A stretch of 18,027 nt of DNA from an uncultured Planctomycetaceae bacterium (GTDB taxonomy: Bacteria > Planctomycetota > Planctomycetia > Pirellulales > Pirellulaceae), in contig CAIYOB010001545.1 of assembly GCA_903927685.1 (NCBI GenBank), positions 1-18,027 on the forward strand. The letters run 5' to 3'. Made by a program: the position numbers and the translations under genes. The notes beneath the pieces were generated by a model. It worked only from the letters and a program-made list of their open reading frames with translations, ran no database searches and had not been told where the DNA came from. Positions 15,593 to 18,027 of the stretch are shown one piece after another (position 1 is the first letter of the stretch; every line of letters starts with the position of its first letter).

Positions 15593-15625
15593 GGGTGGCT
15601 GGGGTCGAGTGCAGCGAGCCCCCGG
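15593..15625. repeat. Single short hairpin repeat unit
   Basis: GGGTGGCTGGGGTCGAG at 15593-15609 is followed by the short-unit core to CCCCC at 15623, with one terminal base differing from the consensus (GG for AG). It lies 49 nt past the stop of the ResB-CcsA gene, the same placement as the other family members. Confidence 0.75.
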
Positions 15626-15649
15626 AATCCCGGCGGACTGTGGGCACGC

Positions 15650-15720
15650 CTCGTTTAACGGCAAGCCGGGGGCGACTGCGCATTCTCTCCGCCGACGCCT
15701 TCGGCTTGCCGTTAAACGAG
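15650..15720. repeat. Inverted repeat / long hairpin between convergent genes
   Basis: CTCGTTTAACGGCAAGCCG at 15650-15668 is perfectly complementary to 15702-15720. On plus-strand RNA the stem continues through two G-U pairs and four Watson-Crick pairs to 15674/15696, giving 25 bp with a 21-nt loop. The TAA stop of the minus-strand iron-sulfur gene (15712-15714) lies inside the right arm. There is no T-run on either side, so it is not a textbook terminator, but it could protect or separate the two convergent transcripts. Confidence 0.75.
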
Positions 15721-17475
15721 ACAGTTATTCCCTTGTGGGTTCTTGGGCTGGGAAAGCGGGCCGGACTGGCCAAGTGACGCCATAGCGCCCTCCGCGGACA
15801 CGCGGATGGCGCTGTGGGCCAGGGCCTGTTCCTGGACGACGTTCCGGGTGTGGCAGCGATACTCGCAGATGCCGCAGCCGACGCAAGCTTCGGCGTTCAC
15901 GACCGGAGCCAGGATGCGGGACATTTCGCTCAGCTCCAGGTCCGAGAACATGCCTTCGGGCGGCGGCGGGTCCAGCGCAATCCGGATCTCCCGCATTTCG
16001 ATCGCCTCGTACCCGGCTTGCCGGCATTCGACGTAGCACAGGTCGCAGTCCCGGCGGTCTTGGCCGCGAAAGGGCAAACAGGTCTCCGTATCGACCCGCG
16101 CCAAACCCATGTGGAAACGCCGTTTGGCGGCCAGGTCCAAGGGCTGGATGGCTCCCGTCGGACAAACCTGGGTGCAGAAGTTGCAGTCCTGGTGACACCC
16201 CGCATGCTCGGGTCGCGCGACGGGCGTCCACAGACTCTCCCAGCCGTACTCCAGTCCCGCCGCGTGCAGCACGGGTCCGGGACAGACCTTGAAACACTGG
16301 CCGCACCGGATGCACAGATCCAGGAACAGTTCCTCGTCCACGCTGCCGGGCGGCCGAAGTGGCTTGGCGGTTGCAGCATCTGCCGCCCGGGACGACAGGC
16401 GGACCAGGGCCGCCGTCCCGGCCGCGGCCGCGGCGCTCGCGATCAGGGCCCGCCGTGACAGCGGCCGAGGCGACGTGAGCGGCTCGTCCTCCGATTTGAA
16501 CGGGTCGCGGTGAAACCGCGTGACGAACTGAATCGCGCCTGGCGGGCAGACGCCGCCGCAGGTCTGACAGAACGTACAGTCGGCCGTGCGCGTCGTGTAA
16601 TCTTCCTGGATGGCGTCAAAGGGACAGATCTCGACGCATCGCCCACAGTCGATGCACGTCTCGGACACCTTTCGCTGGCCGATCCGCAGCAGGTTGCCGA
16701 GCGAAAACAGCGCGCCGCTCGGGCAGACATAACGGCACCAGAAACGGGGCCCGAGCAGACTGAGCAGGAAAACCGCCAGGAACAAGCCGATCGACAGATG
16801 GAACGTGCCGTCGACCGGCGCCAAATGCCCGGGGCCTTTCAGGATCAGCAGCTGCAGCCGCGCGCCGGTGAACATCATGCCGCGCGTCAGCACGGGAATC
16901 GCCGCGACGAATCCAGACAACAGCACGCCGCCCAACGCGGCGACCAGCACCGCCGCCAGCAGATAGTACTTCAGGTTCACCCAGCCGCCGCGAGGCGACC
17001 TGTCACGCGGACGAAACCGCCGCACGCGGCGGCCGACCAGCCAGTCGAAGCCATCGATCAACGTGCCCAGCGGGCACAGGTACCCGCAGAAACCACGGGG
17101 TACCAGCCAGCACGCGGCCAGGATCGCCGCCGTCCACCCCAGCGTCGCCGCGTTGACCCATCGTCCGGCCAGCGCCGTGGACAGGCCCGCCAACGGATCG
17201 AGCAGCAGGAACACTTCGACCGGATACGACTCCTTGTGGCTGAACGTGGCCGCGTCGAAAGTCGCCGCATAGGGCCAGCAGACATAGAAGAAAGCGTACA
17301 GAAAGAGCAGCAGGCACAGCACCTGGATCCCGCGGCGGAGCGGCGACGAGCGGGTCACCGGGCCGATCCGTTCCAACAGCGCGTACCCGCGGCCGCTCCA
17401 GCCGCGGCGCTCCGACCGCTTGCGAAAGCGCAGGAAGAAATTGGCTCCGCGGTTGCGGCGGGCCGGGCCAGTCAT
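15712..17475 (-). CDS. NapH-NapG-like fused membrane/periplasmic iron-sulfur protein
   Basis: 587 residues from ATG 17475, which overlaps the upstream stop (ATGA). The N-terminal half resembles NapH/NosR/CcoG-type proteins. It has membrane helices in the region up to about 265, the paired motifs CGYLCPLG (C130, C134) and CRYVCPSG (C247, C251), and two [4Fe-4S] motifs, C274-C284 (CIDCGRCVEICP) and C300-C310 (CTFCQTCGGVCP). R341-R342 begin a Tat-signal-like stretch (SRRALIASAAAAAGTAAL). The rest resembles NapG, with four more cluster motifs: C388-C398, C427-C438, C466/C477-C484 and C531-C541. NapH and NapG pass electrons from quinol to periplasmic reductases; here one polypeptide seems to do both. 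The acceptor is unknown, since no nitrate or nitrous oxide reductase is visible. The partner upstream is an FMN-binding protein. Confidence 0.85.
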   Translation of the reverse strand: MTGPARRNRGANFFLRFRKRSERRGWSGRGYALLERIGPVTRSSPLRRGIQVLCLLLFLYAFFYVCWPYAATFDAATFSHKESYPVEVFLLLDPLAGLSTALAGRWVNAATLGWTAAILAACWLVPRGFCGYLCPLGTLIDGFDWLVGRRVRRFRPRDRSPRGGWVNLKYYLLAAVLVAALGGVLLSGFVAAIPVLTRGMMFTGARLQLLILKGPGHLAPVDGTFHLSIGLFLAVFLLSLLGPRFWCRYVCPSGALFSLGNLLRIGQRKVSETCIDCGRCVEICPFDAIQEDYTTRTADCTFCQTCGGVCPPGAIQFVTRFHRDPFKSEDEPLTSPRPLSRRALIASAAAAAGTAALVRLSSRAADAATAKPLRPPGSVDEELFLDLCIRCGQCFKVCPGPVLHAAGLEYGWESLWTPVARPEHAGCHQDCNFCTQVCPTGAIQPLDLAAKRRFHMGLARVDTETCLPFRGQDRRDCDLCYVECRQAGYEAIEMREIRIALDPPPPEGMFSDLELSEMSRILAPVVNAEACVGCGICEYRCHTRNVVQEQALAHSAIRVSAEGAMASLGQSGPLSQPKNPQGNNCLV

Positions 17476-18027
17476 TTCAGCCCGGCCTTCTTCAGGCATT
17501 GATAGACGCCATCCACGATGGCCTCCTTGGTCACGGTGGCGCCGCTGACGCCGTCCACCTGCAGGCTCTGGGCAGCGATGATCCGCTGGGGAATCAGCAC
17601 GCACGCGTTTTGGTCGATCTTCTCCTCGTGCTTCAGGCGGATGTCCGCAAGCTTGCCTTGCCGGATCGTCACAGCCACGTCCATGTCGCCGGCGTAGCCG
17701 ACCGTCTGCGCCTGGTACTGGCCATCCCGCAAGGTGGCCGACTCGAGCGAGCGGAAGGTCAACAGGTCGAGTTTCGACTGGACGCGGACCGCCCGGCGAG
17801 GCAGTAGATGGCCGCCATACGGCGGCTTGGCAGTCGGGTACAGCGCCGCCGACTGGGCGTAGCACTGCTTGGCCTCGTCCAGATTGCCCCAAGCCGCGTA
17901 CACGTCGCCCAGACCGTCCAGGACGTCGGCCTGGCGCATGATCTGCCAAGGCGGTCCCGGGATGTCTTTCATCGCGACGTCCAGCGTCGCCTTGGCTTTC
18001 TCGAACTCGCCGAATTGCGTGTACAGC
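17472..18027 (-). CDS. TPR plus FMN-binding domain protein, N-terminus beyond the window
   Basis: The frame is open at the right edge, so the true start lies outside; the ATG at 17972 is internal to a TPR-like repeat (LYTQFGEFEKAKATLDVAM) that begins before it. A second TPR follows (LGDVYAAWGNLDEAKQCYAQ). The C-terminal ~100 residues match the FMN-binding fold of NqrC, RnfG and NosR: DGQYQAQTVGYAGDMDVAVT, then VDGVSGATVTKEAI. The Thr of SGAT (codon 17535-17537) is the expected covalent FMN attachment site. Covalent attachment would need an ApbE flavin transferase, not seen in the window. It overlaps the NapH-NapG-like gene by 4 nt (ATGA), so the two form an operon and probably exchange electrons outside the cytoplasmic membrane. 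Any signal peptide is out of view. Confidence 0.85.
   Translation of the reverse strand, partial: LYTQFGEFEKAKATLDVAMKDIPGPPWQIMRQADVLDGLGDVYAAWGNLDEAKQCYAQSAALYPTAKPPYGGHLLPRRAVRVQSKLDLLTFRSLESATLRDGQYQAQTVGYAGDMDVAVTIRQGKLADIRLKHEEKIDQNACVLIPQRIIAAQSLQVDGVSGATVTKEAIVDGVYQCLKKAGLK

Noticed and set aside
17499..17807. 102-codon plus-strand open frame
   Set aside because: It is antisense to the FMN-binding domain, which matches a known family closely.

Overview
The window is a GC-rich stretch of a bacterial chromosome with long genes and little phage or transposon content. It most likely comes from a planctomycete (Planctomycetota, Pirellulales-like). That is an inference from three things: TolQ/TolR-like genes with long coiled coils, a fused ResB-CcsA cytochrome c assembly protein, and short GC-rich intergenic repeats. 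No rRNA, tRNA, CRISPR array, transposase or phage gene was seen.

Left part (1-4333, all minus strand): a large secreted family 2 glycoside hydrolase (beta-galactosidase-like) whose C-terminus runs off the left edge. Upstream of it is a 114-residue protein of unknown function with an excellent ribosome binding site. An 87-bp composite repeat lies between them.

Centre (4854-9406): a tight minus-strand operon of three genes encodes a MotA/TolQ/ExbB-like proton channel protein and two different ExbD/TolR-like single-pass proteins with coiled coils. One of the pair keeps the membrane-entry Asp typical of ExbD and the other lacks it. A ~500-bp AT-richer divergent region follows, with a strong plus-strand terminator hairpin that no recognisable gene accounts for. 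Divergent to the operon is a plus-strand gene (9407-10735) for an N-terminal MerR/excisionase-type helix-turn-helix, a very long acidic linker and one C-terminal membrane segment, that is, a membrane-tethered putative DNA-binding protein.

Right part (10736-18027): a plus-strand pair encodes a small lipoprotein and a 1291-residue ResB-CcsA fusion (system II cytochrome c maturation). Convergent to it is a minus-strand pair: a TPR plus FMN-binding protein (5' end outside the window) and a 587-residue NapH-NapG-like fusion with six predicted [4Fe-4S] clusters and an internal Tat-like motif. These two pairs fit a theme of electron transfer outside the cytoplasmic membrane: one matures c-type cytochromes, the other moves electrons through flavin and iron-sulfur centres.

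A GC-rich hairpin repeat family occurs at four sites, each 24-74 nt past a stop codon. Two sites are 87-bp composites made of one short and one long hairpin unit facing each other, in mirror-image orientation. A second inverted repeat (19 bp perfect, 25 bp counting G-U pairs) sits between the convergent genes and contains the stop codon of the NapH-NapG-like gene.
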